A stretch of DNA of 64,000 bases. Source: Agelas oroides. Lineage: Eukaryota > Porifera > Demospongiae > Agelasida > Agelasidae. The DNA lies in contig OX422200.1 of assembly GCA_949130485.1 (NCBI GenBank), forward strand, positions 5,006,274 through 5,070,273, read 5' to 3'. A program made the position numbers and the translations under genes. Shown here piece by piece: positions 23,790 to 37,326 of this stretch; within the stretch, counting starts at the first letter, position 1; every line of letters starts with the position of its first letter. Below the pieces are notes generated by a model. That model did no database searches, was not told the origin of the DNA, and saw only the letters and a list, made by a program, of their open reading frames with translations.

Positions 23790-26379
23790 TGTGGGGAAGC
23801 TGTTAAGGGAGATAGTAGTAACCAATAATATCACTGTCTCTCACACAGTACAGGTACCTTTAATAAATGGAAACTGAAAACCATAGTTTATGTTTCTCAA
23901 CTTGAGATGTAGCTACATTAGAGAAGGCTTGTGATAGGTGTAGCTATACCATATAAACATACCAGTAGTGGGCGAGTATACAATATAGCTATTAGCCACT
24001 ACCCTTATTCCCAGCCCTTCCCACTGTCCAGTTTTTGATCACTTACAGTATAGGCACACACTAATCACAACTGTATAGTGTGCATGTGCATGTGCACTAT
24101 GTATACTCTAAGCAATCAAAAAGTGGACAGTGGGAAGTCCTGGGAACAATGCTAACTGTAACGTCAACATAGACACACAACCACAACATACACATTAACA
24201 CCTGTCCACACACAGAATAGCAGAATAATGACTCAACAATTATGTGATTACTGCATCATGATGGTATTCCTCCTTTTGTTAATACCAACTGAGCTTTACT
24301 CACTCCCCAACACTGAATAGAATTTCCCACCACTGTGTGTGACATCATATCCCAAGCATTATCATTGCCAAGCTTTTATGTACAGCTATTACAATTTCAG
24401 AAATGGGATTGTGTATCACTGATGCCTCCAATCTGCACACCCAGCTGTTGGGCACATGAATTGAATATTATAGGAGGTCTTGGATCACCTGTAATCAAGT
24501 ACACAGTATCATATTGTGGCTAGTTTGCATTTTAAATGTGCTTGACTTTAAAATTTGGTGTGTCAAAATTTATGTCACACCCATATATGTTACACCCGAA
24601 GAGAAAACTTAAAGTATTCACTTAATATAAATAATACAATGGACATCCAATCTGAGTGCATAGTGATTAGTGCCATGGTACAGTTAATTAAATAGTTTGT
24701 GTAGTATTGACCATATCACCGTCTCGCATTTAATAAGGCCGAAAATGTGCCGTCAGTTTAGGCCCTCACAAGCCCACGTCTGAGAAAATTTTGGTTTGGT
24801 GAAATTCAAAAAAATTAGTGCTTCAGTACGGTAAAGCAATTTGGTGTGTGGTTACTACATTGGTGTACTACACTTTCATGTTTTAAATGGGCAGCTAAAT
24901 TTGTGAGGGTCTAAATTTTTGCGAATAGCGATTACTGAAGAACTAATTTTGCGAATTCGCTGCACGCGCACGCTGCACACGCAATACACCATGCACGGAA
25001 GGCCTGCATGGTTTATCTATAACACGCACGGTCACACTATCGTCCGCTCGAGCTAGCAGCTTTCTGCAAAGTAATGCCTACTTCGAAGGTATCTCCTTGG
25101 AGAGAGTTCCTTGCGGATTCGGAAGCTTAGCCCCGGGATGTTATCCATCGATGCTCTTGGGATCAGAGTGTGAAAACTGTGTGTCGCGCAAGAATTTTCG
25201 TTGAAAAATTTTCGCGAACGGTTGACCCGCGAACATTTTGCGCTACATGGTACGTTTTGGGACGGCAGCACATTCGCAAACGACCATCCACGCGCGATAC
25301 TAAATTGTACGCGACACTTCAGCATCAGGGTCACCCTGCGGGGTGACAGTCACGAACTCAATCCACTGTTATCAAGATGCTGCGAACGTATACATTCACA
25401 GACCTGTTGCGACAAATATTTGTTCTACTGCATCGAACGGCTAGATGAAGTCTGGTCTTTACTAGATAAAATGAAGGTGCTCAATGAGTAACGCTAGACT
25501 ATAGTATAATTAAATCACGTGGAAGTACTCTATAACAGTTTAACTTACCTTTCAAGTATGGCGTAAAGCCTTTCTGTGAGCAAGTTGAAGCTGATAATTC
25601 TGTGATCTGTGGTTAAGTTAAAACTCTTTTCGTAATCAAGTTGGAGCCTTTTCGGTGAACAAGTTGAAACTTTTGCCGTGACCCAGTTGAAGGAATGGAA
25701 CTGCAGCTATTATAATTATAAAGCTATTATGAAGGCCACAAGGTTGGCTAATACTATCACTGTTTGGGTTGACTTTCACCAGATAATTTATACATTGTGG
25801 GATTTCCGGGGTTAGGGTTAGGGTTTATTTCCTCTGAAGCCAACTATTGCAACAGGACACACTTGTACAGGCAATGGACTCCATTACACCAGGCCAGTTC
25901 AAAGTGATGGACAGAAACTCATTAAAATTATACATGCTGCAAACAAAGACTGGAGTGGTGAAATCTCTGTTTAACCTTGTCATGGTCAGAAACCAAATAA
26001 CTCTTAACATTTATTACTTTACATACAAAACCCTAAAACAATGTCCGTTTATAGATTTGTCATTGTACAGAGTGACTTGTAAGACACAGTGTTGGCTGAG
26101 TGAGTAATTTGCAGGTCACACAAATTGTTATTTATTTTTTAAAGTATTGTATAGTTTGTGGATGCCATAACAGCATGAAAATTAATTCAAAATCATAACC
26201 TTATGCATATGAGTTGCATTGGATACTTGTTTTACAATCTTTGCAACTGCAGTCGATCTGGCAGTCTCATGCACAACTGGATATAAAGTACCAAGGGTGC
26301 ATCGAGCCACTGAAGGCGGCTAGAGGGCATGCAATGTACATAGACGGCAAAATGCTGAGTGTTGCTAATTCTGTGATGA
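23790..26379. other. Non-coding stretch with MITEs and foldback repeat
   Basis: Upstream of the beta-helix gene, so it should hold that gene's promoter, which I cannot mark. It contains the MITE at 23993-24154, an inverted pair 'gtttaggccctcacaa' (about 24758) and 'ttgtgagggtctaaa' (about 24902) with CpG-rich sequence to about 25350, a decayed repeat of 'caagttgaa' blocks at 25575-25695, and three telomere-like units GGGTTA at about 25811-25828. No exon recognised. Confidence 0.5.
23993..24154. mobile_element. MITE, about 160 bp, TAGC...GTTCCCAGG-type ends
   Basis: Ends TAGCC...ATTCCCAG and CTGGGAACAATGCTA are inverted. The arms extend inward as 'cttcccactgtccagtttttgat' on the left and its complement near 24117-24140 on the right. 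The centre is an alternating 'tgtgcatgtgcatgtgc' stretch. It is a diverged member or relative of the TAGCCTCGTTCCCAGG family. Confidence 0.75.
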
Positions 26380-27082
26380 ATTAGAGACTCTCCACAACAA
26401 ACTTTGTAAGTTTGCACTAGGAGTCCCAAGAACAACTACCAATTGGGCATGTTATGGTGAGCTGGGGAGAACCCCATTGCTAATACAAAGGAAGTTGTCA
26501 CTAGTAAAGTACTGGCTGAGAATTGCCAGCGATTGGGATGCACCTGCCCTTGTCAAGGATGCATGTATCTTGACAATGAATAACTCATTACACTGGGTCA
26601 ATTTGATTAAACAGATTTTAGATGATACCGGTTTCTCATATGCCTGGTTCCAACCAGCAAATGTAGATCATACCCGATTCATTGCAGAGCTAGAACAGTG
26701 TCTCACTGACCAATATAAACAGAATTGGGAGAGTGAACTACAAGCAACAACAGGTAAGCTCAGAACATACAAGCAGCACTTCAGGATGGAAATGTATCTT
26801 GATCTACCTCCGCACTTGAGAGTCCCGGTTGCAAAACTAAGAACAAGTTCTCATTCGTTGAGAATTGAAACGGGCAGATACGACTTACCGGCAGCTCTTC
26901 CTCCTGATAAACAGTATTGCTGGTTCTGTGACGATGACTCAATTGAAGATGAACTTTTCAAGTGCAAACTCTACACATCCTTACAAGAGTTACTAGAGCT
27001 CACAACCCACTGCTGTCTACTCAATGCAGCCTTCATACATTTGAGTGACTTGGACAAACGGAGGTTTATTTTCCTCATGTAA
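26380..27082 (+). mobile_element. LINE fragment, post-RT C-terminal region
   Basis: An open frame ending at 27082 encodes about 230 residues typical of the region after the reverse transcriptase of non-LTR retrotransposons: 'LRVPVAKLRTSSHSLRIETG', 'RYDLPAALP', then a zinc-type 'CWFCDDDSIEDELFKC'. No RT or endonuclease motif lies upstream, so it is 5'-truncated, as usual for LINEs. The line from about 26385 ('CKFALGVPRTT...GELGRTP') is in the same frame. Clade is not assigned. Confidence 0.8.
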
Positions 27083-27754
27083 TGATAACAAACCGGTTTA
27101 TTTCCACAGTAAGTTTGTCTCAGTAGCCTTTGAACTCAGAAGAAACAGTATATGATGTTCATGCTCCCTGTAATGTTCTCCTGACTAATGGGCCTTCTGG
27201 CCTCAATTGTCATTAAAATTTATGATAATAAATACAGTTTTCAAATCTATTTCCGGTATTAGACGTACAATGACGCAAGCACAATTGCGTAATTCTCGTG
27301 CAGCTGGAATGGCTGATATCCCGGCTGCAGTGTTCGTCTTCGACGAAGACTTAGCTTGCCAACTGGAAATCGAAGATTTCTCGGATACAGATGGTATTTT
27401 ACTGCCATAGAGAATGATGGGGTTAGCATACGTAGAGCTGTTGTTGAGAGCGTTTGGCTTCCGACGATTCTTGCGCTGAATCTGGCCCGCTATCCCGGTT
27501 GGTGAGTTATCCTGACTGGAAGAGACGGTTTTCCTTCGCTTGGATGGCATTTCTTAAGTACTACCAAAATCGGTACTAGCACTTCTCTTCGTTGCTGCCA
27601 TTTCCTTTCTGTTGAACGTTCGTAATCGTACCGTGCACCTTGAATATGCTTGTAGTGTTTAGGACCTTCACCTGAAGAAAGACATTGAAAGGCTTGCGGG
27701 TGTTCAGAAATTTGGGTTGAATGTTTGTCTGAATCTGAAGTGATGGCAATGTGG
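27083..27754. other. Unassigned stretch between LINE remnants
   Basis: Open frames on both strands (27203-27550 minus, lysine/serine-rich, starting MPSKRRKTVSSSQ) could be a small unknown exon, but no domain or splice partner was found. The end near 27180-27235 (cattaaaatttatgataataaat) could be the LINE 3' end. Confidence 0.35.
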
Positions 27755-28045
27755 ATATGAGGAACACTTGCAACTCGCCAACCTTCCAACATTAGCTGCA
27801 AGAAAACATTTAAAAGTCTGCCTTTTCTACAGCATGGTAAATGGACTTGCCACTTCAAACCTTCCCACTGATTTTATATCCACTCCTTATGGCAATTCGA
27901 TAAACCCCAGCTCCATGGTACAGCCACATGCACATTCAAACTTTTTTTTTCCTCTTGTACTAGATTGTGGAATAGTTTACCTGCAGATGTTAATGCTCTT
28001 TCTACCTTACCTGCTTTTAAACGTGCTACTGTTAATTTTTAGTTT
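27755..28045 (+). mobile_element. LINE 3' remnant (ORF2 C-terminal tail)
   Basis: Conceptual pieces such as 'LPTLAARKHLKVCLFY', 'FPLVLD', 'LWNSLPAD' and 'LPAFKRATVNF' are the standard C-terminal tail of many animal LINE reverse transcriptases ('...RLWNSLP...SLPAFK...'). They lie in different frames, so this is an old, shifted remnant. The stop follows at about 28040. Confidence 0.7.
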
Positions 28046-28968
28046 TGCCTTTTGTCTTTTGTCTTTGTAGGTTATCAGTTTATAGTAGCTTACTAGCTAC
28101 TACTGATAACCTGATATAACAAATTTGTTCAGTAAAAAAAAAAGTTTTCCACATGAGTGGTGTCAAGGGTAGAAAGAATGTGTGGGTGCACTTGGACTCA
28201 GAACAGCAAGAAAGCTAGTGAATGTACCAGGCAATTTACCAAGCATATCTAGCTGGTGGGGGCGACTGTCATGCACAGCACAGATTGAACGAGCAGTTGG
28301 TTGAACGAGAAGTGAATCATTACCAAACCTGTGCATAGAAAATGGTTTCACTGTATCATGAAGTCATATTCTGCAAGCTGTAACAGTTTTGGTAACCAGA
28401 GAATGTCTGGTATTTCACATACTCTACCAACCTCTGACTTCTATGTTCTCGTCTTTGCTCTCCCCTTACTCCTGCCATGAAAGCTTTGCTTTCAGGAATT
28501 ACTCTCCGTTCATCCGTGCTTACAGAGGTTTGCAGCTTGGTTGAGGGATCCAAGCTACAGAGTAGAAAATCACTCATGCTTAAATAATGGCCAAAATTAT
28601 TACACCCAAGATGTACATTGCACCTCCAATTGCAGTGCATAGTGGTGTCATACTGCACCTACCCTACAACGGTGTTCACCAACAAGTGTGGAGAAGTGGT
28701 ACAACCCTTAATGAGGTCAGTATACCTCCAAACTTATAGGTTTCCTTAAAGGTAACTGTGAAGTGCAAAGTAAACTGTCTTCCACACTCCTGAGGCTACT
28801 ATGAATTGGTTTGGGGGTGTGTTTAAAGTTGATAATTATGATTACACAAGTGGTTTGCTACTTCGTAGCCATGGTAAGGATTCCAACCTGCAAACTCTGT
28901 ACCAAGTGCCTCTGCGGGCTTGAAATAGACTTCACCATGTTGACTATAAGCTATCAACCTTCACACAG
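28046..28968. other. Unresolved stretch
   Basis: A short inverted repeat 'gttatcag...ctgataac' flanks 28070-28110, followed by poly(A)-like sequence at 28134. Between 28360 and 28760 open frames exist on both strands without recognisable domains. An upstream exon of the gene suggested by 28969-29080 may be here, but I could not place it. Confidence 0.4.
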
Positions 28969-29080
28969 TAAATGGTCAAGATGGTAGCATTGGTAGTATA
29001 GGACGAGTAAAAGGTGGACCTGGTGTTGGGATCATAAAAGAAGTCATGCAACCTCTCATCTACTCTGCCTACCACAACAG
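28969..29080 (+). CDS. Candidate internal exon of an unknown gene
   Basis: Flanked by a good acceptor (ccttcacacag) and donor (CAACAG|GTAGTT). Open in one frame: 'NGQDGSIGSIGRVKGGPGVG' then 'IIKEVMQPLIYSAYHN', ending with two bases of a codon. A compatible next exon begins at 37786 after acceptor 'ctcttttccag' ('REAIKYQRPENE'). The intervening 8.7 kb would be about 145 bp without the inverted-repeat element at 29192-37749, a normal intron size for this window. The protein family is not recognised. Confidence 0.4.
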
Positions 29081-29430
29081 GTAGTTTTTGATGTGTTGTG
29101 TGCAATCACTTCAACAGCGCTATATTCTTTATATTGTAAACACTAGACCCCCTAATTCTTTGGATCAGGCCAGGGTTTATAGCCAGACATACACAGAAAA
29201 AAAAAAGTGTGCTAATCTGACACATAAAGTGTGTCAAAAGTGATGTCTCCAGTTTTGACACACCTACACGCATGTCAAATTGTTAGGTGTGTCAAAACTA
29301 CACATGTGCTAACTGGACAGTGTGCCAAATTGGTAGTGTGCTATTCAGCAAGTGTGCTAAATAACAAGTGTGTTATTCTACCAATGTGTCAAAATTGGTG
29401 TGCAAAATTAGCAGTGTGTCAACTGACATG

Positions 29431-31632
29431 CAGCTGACCCCTCACTTAGTGGGTGGAGCTTTTACATGGAATTTCCAATGAAACACTCTTGACTGTAAGC
29501 AAAATATAATTGTGACATACACTGAGTTGAAAACATGAATATACTAAAACAAGCAAACAATAGTTATGCTATAACTTGCGTTACAGCATTTTATACAAAT
29601 ACGTATGTGATTGAAGTACTACATTGTATAAAAATGTGTCAATATACTCTATACATACAAAAATGGCATTCAACTATGCATATAATATACATTTTATGTA
29701 CCTATCAATCAGTTAGTTGAGTTCAATTGTTAAGATCCATCTGTGAAAGAATAGCACATGCAATAATTATTCATATACTAATCAGGTCATGCGATAGAGG
29801 AACTGCAATCATTCTATTATTCCATTATACAAGTCATGTGGGGCATCTTGGAGGACAAAACAGTAGTGATTATCATACTAGCGCATTGAACTTCCCGCCC
29901 TAGCAATGCTCCTACCAGTAGCATTCATTTCTCACAGAGGTGTGTTAAATGTCTTCACTAACCCTTTGCATAGTCTAAAGTTGAAGTTAAACGCCCGAAA
30001 CAGGTCTGTAGAAATGTAATTTTTGTATAATTGCTTTCCTTCAATTGCCTTCCAACATGGCAGCATGTGTACTTAAAATATTTCGAAAGTGTGGCAGCTA
30101 TCATTTCAAATGCAATTCCTCTACCGGGGTATGTGAAGAAATCACACAGTCAGCATCTCAGAAAGGCTCATCTTGTTTGTTGTTATTCATGCATACATGG
30201 AAATCCCTGAACGTAATCACCAGGGATAAGGCTAGATGTATTAAACATTGTAACCACTCACTTGGCTATGAGCCTCTTCAAGCAGCTGGGGCCTCTGTAG
30301 TCAGTTGGTGTAGTGAGGAGAAGTAAACAGGCCTGGAAGGTATAGTGGAAGATGGTCATGATACAAACTAGGTTTGCAAATTTAAGAGTACAAAAACGCA
30401 AACACTGGACAATTCCCAACCAGAAGAGTCATCCACTCAGCAGGTACATTTCAGAAAATACAAGGCCTTGTGTACAACTTATGTTCTCCGCACCTCATTA
30501 AGAAATGTACTATGGCTCCCCCCACCCCCAATCCAGTGCAGAACAAATTAAGGAGGAAGACCTAAATGCAAATTCAGACAACTGCAGTTGTAATAAGTAT
30601 ATAGTACAAGCTTACTTACCAGCAGTTTAAACCACTTGCAGGGCAGCGTGGAGATTGAACCTTGTGGCCTGGGTACTTCTGAACGATGAGGCATTAATAG
30701 CCTGGAGACAAAGGTCCTGTGTATGGATATACAAGTGATGTGAATTAATCATCTGGGGCTTTTAAATAAAAGCTTTTGTTCTCCCTATCTCATACCTTTC
30801 CTCTCTGTGCATATACAGCCTCCAGAACCTCCCTTCAGAACATGTCTTTGGGAAGGCCGCAGACTCACTCTGTGTACCTATCACCACCACGATCTCTCAG
30901 ACAAGATCAGTATAGAGGAAGACTAACTGGTCTAGCTAGTCTGGTAGTTGGTGGAAGGATGAGAAGGGAACAAGCAGGGAGGTATAAGGTAGAAAGAAAG
31001 AAATGACACATTCAACAATATTTCTTTAGCGACTTTACTACTGCAGTACAACTCTATAGCTAGCTATATGTTTCCTTACGCGGAAATAGCTACTTTAGCT
31101 ATTTTATATGTAGTAAAAAAAAAGTACATTTATAAATTCATTGACTTTCAGCCACTTCTTACCACGGTGGTGTGAAGTCTCAGCGATGTAACCGCTCCGC
31201 ACTCCTTGTCACCGAAAGACATTCGCTCCCGTGGGACATCGAACATGTAAGCCCTCTCCTCCACTAAGCTCAGGTACCATTTTGTTGCTGGCGGAATTTT
31301 CACGAACGGATCATATCAAAGAAGACGAACTTGAAGTGTACGATCGAAGTGAGAAAATGCGAAATGGCGCGTGCCATATTGCGCACGCGTACAAGGACTG
31401 AGCCACGCCCCTGTCATTATTAGCCCCACCCTGTTTGCGAGGCTGGCTCCTGTACTTCTAAGTATAAGCATAGATTATATAGCTCTTAGCTATATAATCT
31501 ATGGTATAAGTTTCTGTAACAAAACAGACTCTACATACACGCTACTACCTAGCTGTCATGCTGGTTGTTCTCTCCAGACTAAAGCTACAGGAGTTGGAAA
31601 AATTATTGCATGATCATATATGTAATATGAAT
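29431..31632. other. Interior of the inverted-repeat element, exon-like islands
   Basis: Mostly featureless A+T-rich DNA to 30.6 kb. Between 30.6 and 31.4 kb there are open, splice-flanked islands: 30811-30995 plus (acceptor after a pyrimidine tract, 'SLGRPQTHSVYLSPPRSL'), 30622-30717 minus (donor GTAAGTAAG), and 31163-31246, open on both strands (minus: MFDVPRERMSFGDKEC..., donor GTAAGAAG). A CpG-bearing patch at 31290-31420 could be a promoter. I could not join these into one gene; they may be a captured gene fragment or chance. Confidence 0.35.
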
Positions 31633-34600
31633 CAGGCCTGAAACAGCTAATACTTGACCAAACTATACAAAATGGGTATCAAACAATTCCATTTGATGTG
31701 TACCTTCATAATCTGATGTTTGTTTTCATTTTGGTATGAGTGGTTCAAAAAGAGTGTAGGTGCGGTTGTGATTTTACCACTTAATTGTACATAACGGTTA
31801 CTTGTAACTAACAATTTCAGGCCCGAAACAGCTAATACTTGACCAAACTATACAAAATTGGTATCAAACAGTTCCATTTGATGTGTACATTCATAATCTG
31901 ATGTTTTTTTTTCATTTTGGTATGAGTGGTTCAAAAAGAGTGTAGGTGCGGTTGTGATTTTACCACTTGTACATATCGGTTACTTGTAACTAACAATTTC
32001 AGGCCCGAAACAGCTAATACTTGACCAAACTATACCAAATGAGTATCAAACACTTCCATTTGGTGTGTACATTCATAATCTGATGTTTGTTTTCATTTTG
32101 GAGTAAGTGTTCTGAAAATTGTCTGGGTACGGTTGTGGTTTTACCAACAACAATTTCAGGCCCGAAACAGCTAATACTTGACCAAACTATACAAAATGGG
32201 TATCAAACAGTCCCATTTGATGTGTACATTCATACTCTGATGTTTGTTTTCATTTTGGAGTAAGTGTTCTGAAAATTGTCTGGGTACGGTTGTGGTTTTA
32301 CCAACGTATCGGTTAGTTGTAACTAACAATATCATCCCTGAAGCAGCTAATACTTGACCAAACTATACAAAATTGGTATCAAACAGTTCCATTTGATGTG
32401 TACATTCATAATCTGATGTTTTTATTCATTTTGGTATGAGTGGTTCAAAAAGAGTGTAGGTGCGGTTGTGATTTTACCTCTTGTACATATCGGTTACTTG
32501 TAACTAACAATTTCAGCCCCGAAACAGCTAATACTTGACCAAACTATACCAAATGAGTATCAAACACTTCCATTTGATGTGTACATTCATACTCTGATGT
32601 TTGTTTTCATTTTGGAGTAAGTGTTCTGAAAATTGTCTGGGTACGGTTGTGGTTTTACCAACGTATCGGTTAGTTGTAACTAACAATATCATCCCTGAAG
32701 CAGCTAATACTTGACCAAACTATACAAAATTGGTATCAAACAGTTCCATTTGATGTGTACATTCATAATCTGATGTTTTTATTCATTTTGGTATGAGTGG
32801 TTCAAAAAGAGTGTAGGTGCGGTTGTGATTTTACCTCTTGTACATATCGGTTACTTGTAACTAACAATTTCAGGCCCGAAACAGCTAATACTTGACCAAA
32901 CTATACCAAATGAGTATCAAACACTTCCATTTGATGTGTACATTCATACTCTGATGTTTGTTTTCATTTTGGAGTAAGTGTTCTGAAAATTGTCTGGGTA
33001 CGGTTGTGGTTTTACCAACGTATCGGTTAGTTGTAACTAACAATATCATCCCTGAAGCAGCTAATACTTGACCAAACTATACAAAATTGGTATCAAACAG
33101 TTCCATTTGATGTGTACATTCATAATCTGATGTTTTTTTTCATTTTGGTATGAGTGGTTCAAAAAGAGTGTAGGTGCGGTTGTGATTTTACCACTTGTAC
33201 ATATCGGTTACTTGTAACTAACAATTTCAGGCCCGAAACAGCTAATACTTGACCAAACTATACAAAATGAGTATCAAACACTTCCATTTGGTGTGTACAT
33301 TCATAATCTGATGTTTGTTTTCATTTTGGAGTAAGTGTTCTGAAAATTGTCTGGGTACGGTTGTGGTTTTACCAACAACAATTTCAGGCCCGAAACAGCT
33401 AATACTTGACCAAACTATACAAAATGGGTATCAAACAGTCCCATTTGATGTGTACATTCATACTCTGATGTTTGTTTTCATTTTGGAGTAAGTGTTCTGA
33501 AAATTGTCTGGGTACGGTTGTGGTTTTACCAACGTATCGGTTAGTTGTAACTAACAATATCATCCCTGAAGCAGCTAATACTTGACCAAACTATACAAAA
33601 TTGGTATCAAACAGTTCCATTTGATGTGTACATTCATAATCTGATGTTTTTTTTCATTTTGGTATGAGTGGTTCAAAAAGAGTGTAGGTGCGGTTGTGAT
33701 TTTACCACTTGTACATATCGGTTACTTGTAACTAACAATTTCAGGCCCGAAACAGCTAATACTTGACCAAACTATACAAAATGAGTATCAAACACTTCCA
33801 TTTGGTGTGTACATTCATAATCTGATGTTTGTTTTCATTTTGGAGTAAGTGTTCTGAAAATTGTCTGGGTACGGTTGTGGTTTTACCAACATATCGGTTA
33901 GTTGTAACTAACAATATCATCCCTGAAGCAGCTAGTACTTGACCAAACTATACAAAATGGGTATCAAACAGTTCCATTTGATGTGTACATTCATAATCTG
34001 ATGTTTTTTTTCATTTTGGTATGAGTGGTTCAAAAAGAGTGTAGGTGCGGTTGTGATTTTACCACTTGTACATATCGGTTACTTGTAACTAACAATTTCA
34101 GGCCCGAAACAGCTAATACTTGACCAAACTATACAAAATGAGTATCAAACACTTCCATTTGGTGTGTACATTCATAATCTGATGTTTGTTTTCATTTTGG
34201 AGTAAGTGTTCTGAAAATTGTCTGGGTACGGTTGTGGTTTTACCAACATATCGGTTAGTTGTAACTAACAATATCATCCCTGAAACAGCTAATACTTGAC
34301 CAAACTATACAAAATGAGTATCAAACACTTCCATTTGGTGTGTAAATTCATAATCTGATGTTTGTTTTCATTTTGGAGTAAGTGTTCTGAAAATTGTCTG
34401 GGTACGGTTGTGGTTTTACCAACAACAATTTCAGGCCCGAAACAGCTAATACTTGACCAAACTATACAAAATGGGTATCAAACAGTCCCATTTGATGTGT
34501 ACATTCATAATCTGATGTTTGTTTTCATTTTGGTATGAGTGGTTCAAAAAGAGTCTAGGTACGGTTGTGATTTTACCACTTGTACATATCGATTACTTGT

Positions 34601-37326
34601 AACTAACAATTTCAGGTCCGAAACAGCTAATACTTGACCAAACTATACCAAATGGGTATCAAACAGTTCCATTTGGTGTGTACATTCATAATCTGATGTT
34701 TGTTTTCATTTTGGAGTAAGTGTTCTGAAAATTGTCTGGGTACGGTTGTGGTTTTACCAACGTATTGGTTAGTTGTAACTAACAATTTCAGGCCCGAAAC
34801 AGCTAATACTTGACCAAACTATACAAAATGGGTATCAAACAGTTCCATTTGATGTGTACATTCATAATCTGATGTTTGTTTTCATTTTGGTATGAGTGGT
34901 TCAAAAAGAGTGTAGGTACGGTTGTGATTTTACCACTTGTACATATCGGTCACTTGTAACTAACAATTTCAGGCTTGAAACAGCTAATACTTGACCAAAC
35001 TATACCAAATGGGTATCAAACAGTTCCATTTGATGTGTACATTCATAATGTGATGTTTGTTTTCATTTTGGTATGAATGGTTCAAAAAGAGTGTAGGTGC
35101 AGTTGTGATTTTACCACTTGTACATATCGGTTACTTGTAACTAACAATTTCAGGTCCGAAACAGCTAATACTTGACCAAACTATACCAAATGGGTATCAA
35201 ACAGTTCCATTTGGTGTGTACATTCATAATCTGATGTTTGTTTTCATTTTGGAGTAAGTGTTCTGAAAATTGTCTGGGTACGGTTGTGGTTTTACCAACA
35301 TATTGGTTAGTTGTAACTAACAATTTCAGGCCCGAAACAGCTAATACTTGACCAAACTATACAAAATGGGTATCAAACACTTCCATTTGGTGTGTACATT
35401 CATAATCTGATGTTTGTTTTCATTTTGGAGTAAGTGTTCTGAAAATTGTCTGGGTACGGTTGTGGTTTTACCAACAACAATTTCAGGCCCGAAACAGCTA
35501 ATACTTGACCAAACTATACAAAATGGGTATCAAACAGTCCCATTTGATGTGTACATTCATAATCTGATGTTTGTTTTCATTTTGGTATGAGTGGTTCAAA
35601 AAGAGTCTAGGTACGGTTGTGATTTTACCACTTGTACATATCGGTTACTTGTAACTAACAATTTCAGGTCCGAAACAGCTAATACTTGACCAAACTATAC
35701 CAAATGGGTATCAAACAGTTCCATTTGGTGTGTACATTCATAATCTGATGTTTGTTTTCATTTTGGAGTAAGTGTTCTGAAAATTGTCTGGGTACGGTTG
35801 TGGTTTTACCAACGTATTGGTTAGTTGTAACTAACAATTTCAGGCCCGAAACAGCTAATACTTGACCAAACTATACAAAATGGGTATCAAACAGTTCCAT
35901 TTGATGTGTACATTCATAATCTGATGTTTGTTTTCATTTTGGTATGAGTGGTTCAAAAAGAGTGTAGGTACGGTTGTGATTTTACCACTTGTACATATCG
36001 GTCACTTGTAACTAACAATTTCAGGCTTGAAACAGCTAATACTTGACCAAACTATACCAAATGGGTATCAAACAGTTCCATTTGATGTGTACATTCATAA
36101 TGTGATGTTTGTTTTCATTTTGGTATGAGTGGTTCAAAAAGAGTGTAGGTGCAGTTGTGATTTTACCACTTGTACATATCGGTTACTTGTAACTAACAAT
36201 TTCAGGTCCGAAACAGCTAATACTTGACCAAACTATACCAAATGGGTATCAAACAGTTCCATTTGGTGTGTACATTCATAATCTGATGTTTGTTTTCATT
36301 TTGGAGTAAGTGTTCTGAAAATTGTCTGGGTACGGTTGTGGTTTTACCAACGTATTGGTTAGTTGTAACTAACAATTTCAGGCCCGAAACAGCTAATACT
36401 TGACCAAACTATACAAAATGGGTATCAAACACTTCCATTTGGTGTGTACATTCATAATCTGATGTTTGTTTTCATTTTGGAGTAAGTGTTCTGAAAATTG
36501 TCTGGGTACGGTTGTGGTTTTACCAACAACAATTTCAGGCCCGAAACAGCTAATACTTGACCAAACTATACAAAATGGGTATCAAACAGTCCCATTTGAT
36601 GTGTACATTCATAATCTGATGTTTGTTTTCATTTTGGTATGAGTGGTTCAAAAAGAGTCTAGGTACGGTTGTGATTTTACCACTTGTACATATCGGTTAC
36701 TTGTAACTAACAATTTCAGGTCCGAAACAGCTAATACTTGACCAAACTATACCAAATGGGTATCAAACAGTTCCATTTGGTGTGTACATTCATAATCTGA
36801 TGTTTGTTTTCATTTTGGAGTAAGTGTTCTGAAAATTGTCTGGGTACGGTTGTGGTTTTACCAACGTATTGGTTAGTTGTAACTAACAATTTCAGGCCCG
36901 AAACAGCTAATACTTGACCAAACTATACAAAATGGGTATCAAACAGTTCCATTTGATGTGTACATTCATAATCTGATGTTTGTTTTCATTTTGGTATGAG
37001 TGGTTCAAAAAGAGTGTAGGTACGGTTGTGATTTTACCACTTGTACATATCGGTCACTTGTAACTAACAATTTCAGGCTTGAAACAGCTAATACTTGACC
37101 AAACTATACCAAATGGGTATCAAACAGTTCCATTTGATGTGTACATTCATAATGTGATGTTTGTTTTCATTTTGGTATGAGTGGTTCAAAAAGAGTGTAG
37201 GTGCAGTTGTGATTTTACCACTTGTACATATCGGTTACTTGTAACTAACAATTTCAGGCCCGAAACAACTAATACTTGACCAAACTATACAAAATGGGTA
37301 TCAAACAGTTCCATTTGGTGTGTACA
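31633..37326. repeat. Satellite array, about 178-bp monomer, about 32 copies
   Basis: Each monomer starts near 'caggcccgaaacagctaata' and contains 'ttgaccaaactata', 'tcaaaca', 'gtgtacattcataatctgatg' and 'taactaacaat'. Two monomer types differ in the second half: type A 'tatgagtggttcaaaaagag' and type B 'agtaagtgttctgaaaattg'. Some copies lack about 22 bp ('gtatcggttagttgtaacta') and are about 155 bp. No open frame of note crosses the array, so it is non-coding. The last monomer is cut at 37326. Confidence 0.95.

Noticed and set aside
27490-27858. Minus-strand open frame of 122 residues
   Set aside because: Overlaps the plus-strand LINE tail; no domain of its own.
31633-37326. CRISPR-like array
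   Set aside because: Monomers are about 178 bp and directly adjacent, with no short repeat/unique spacer pattern; the setting is eukaryotic. It is a satellite.
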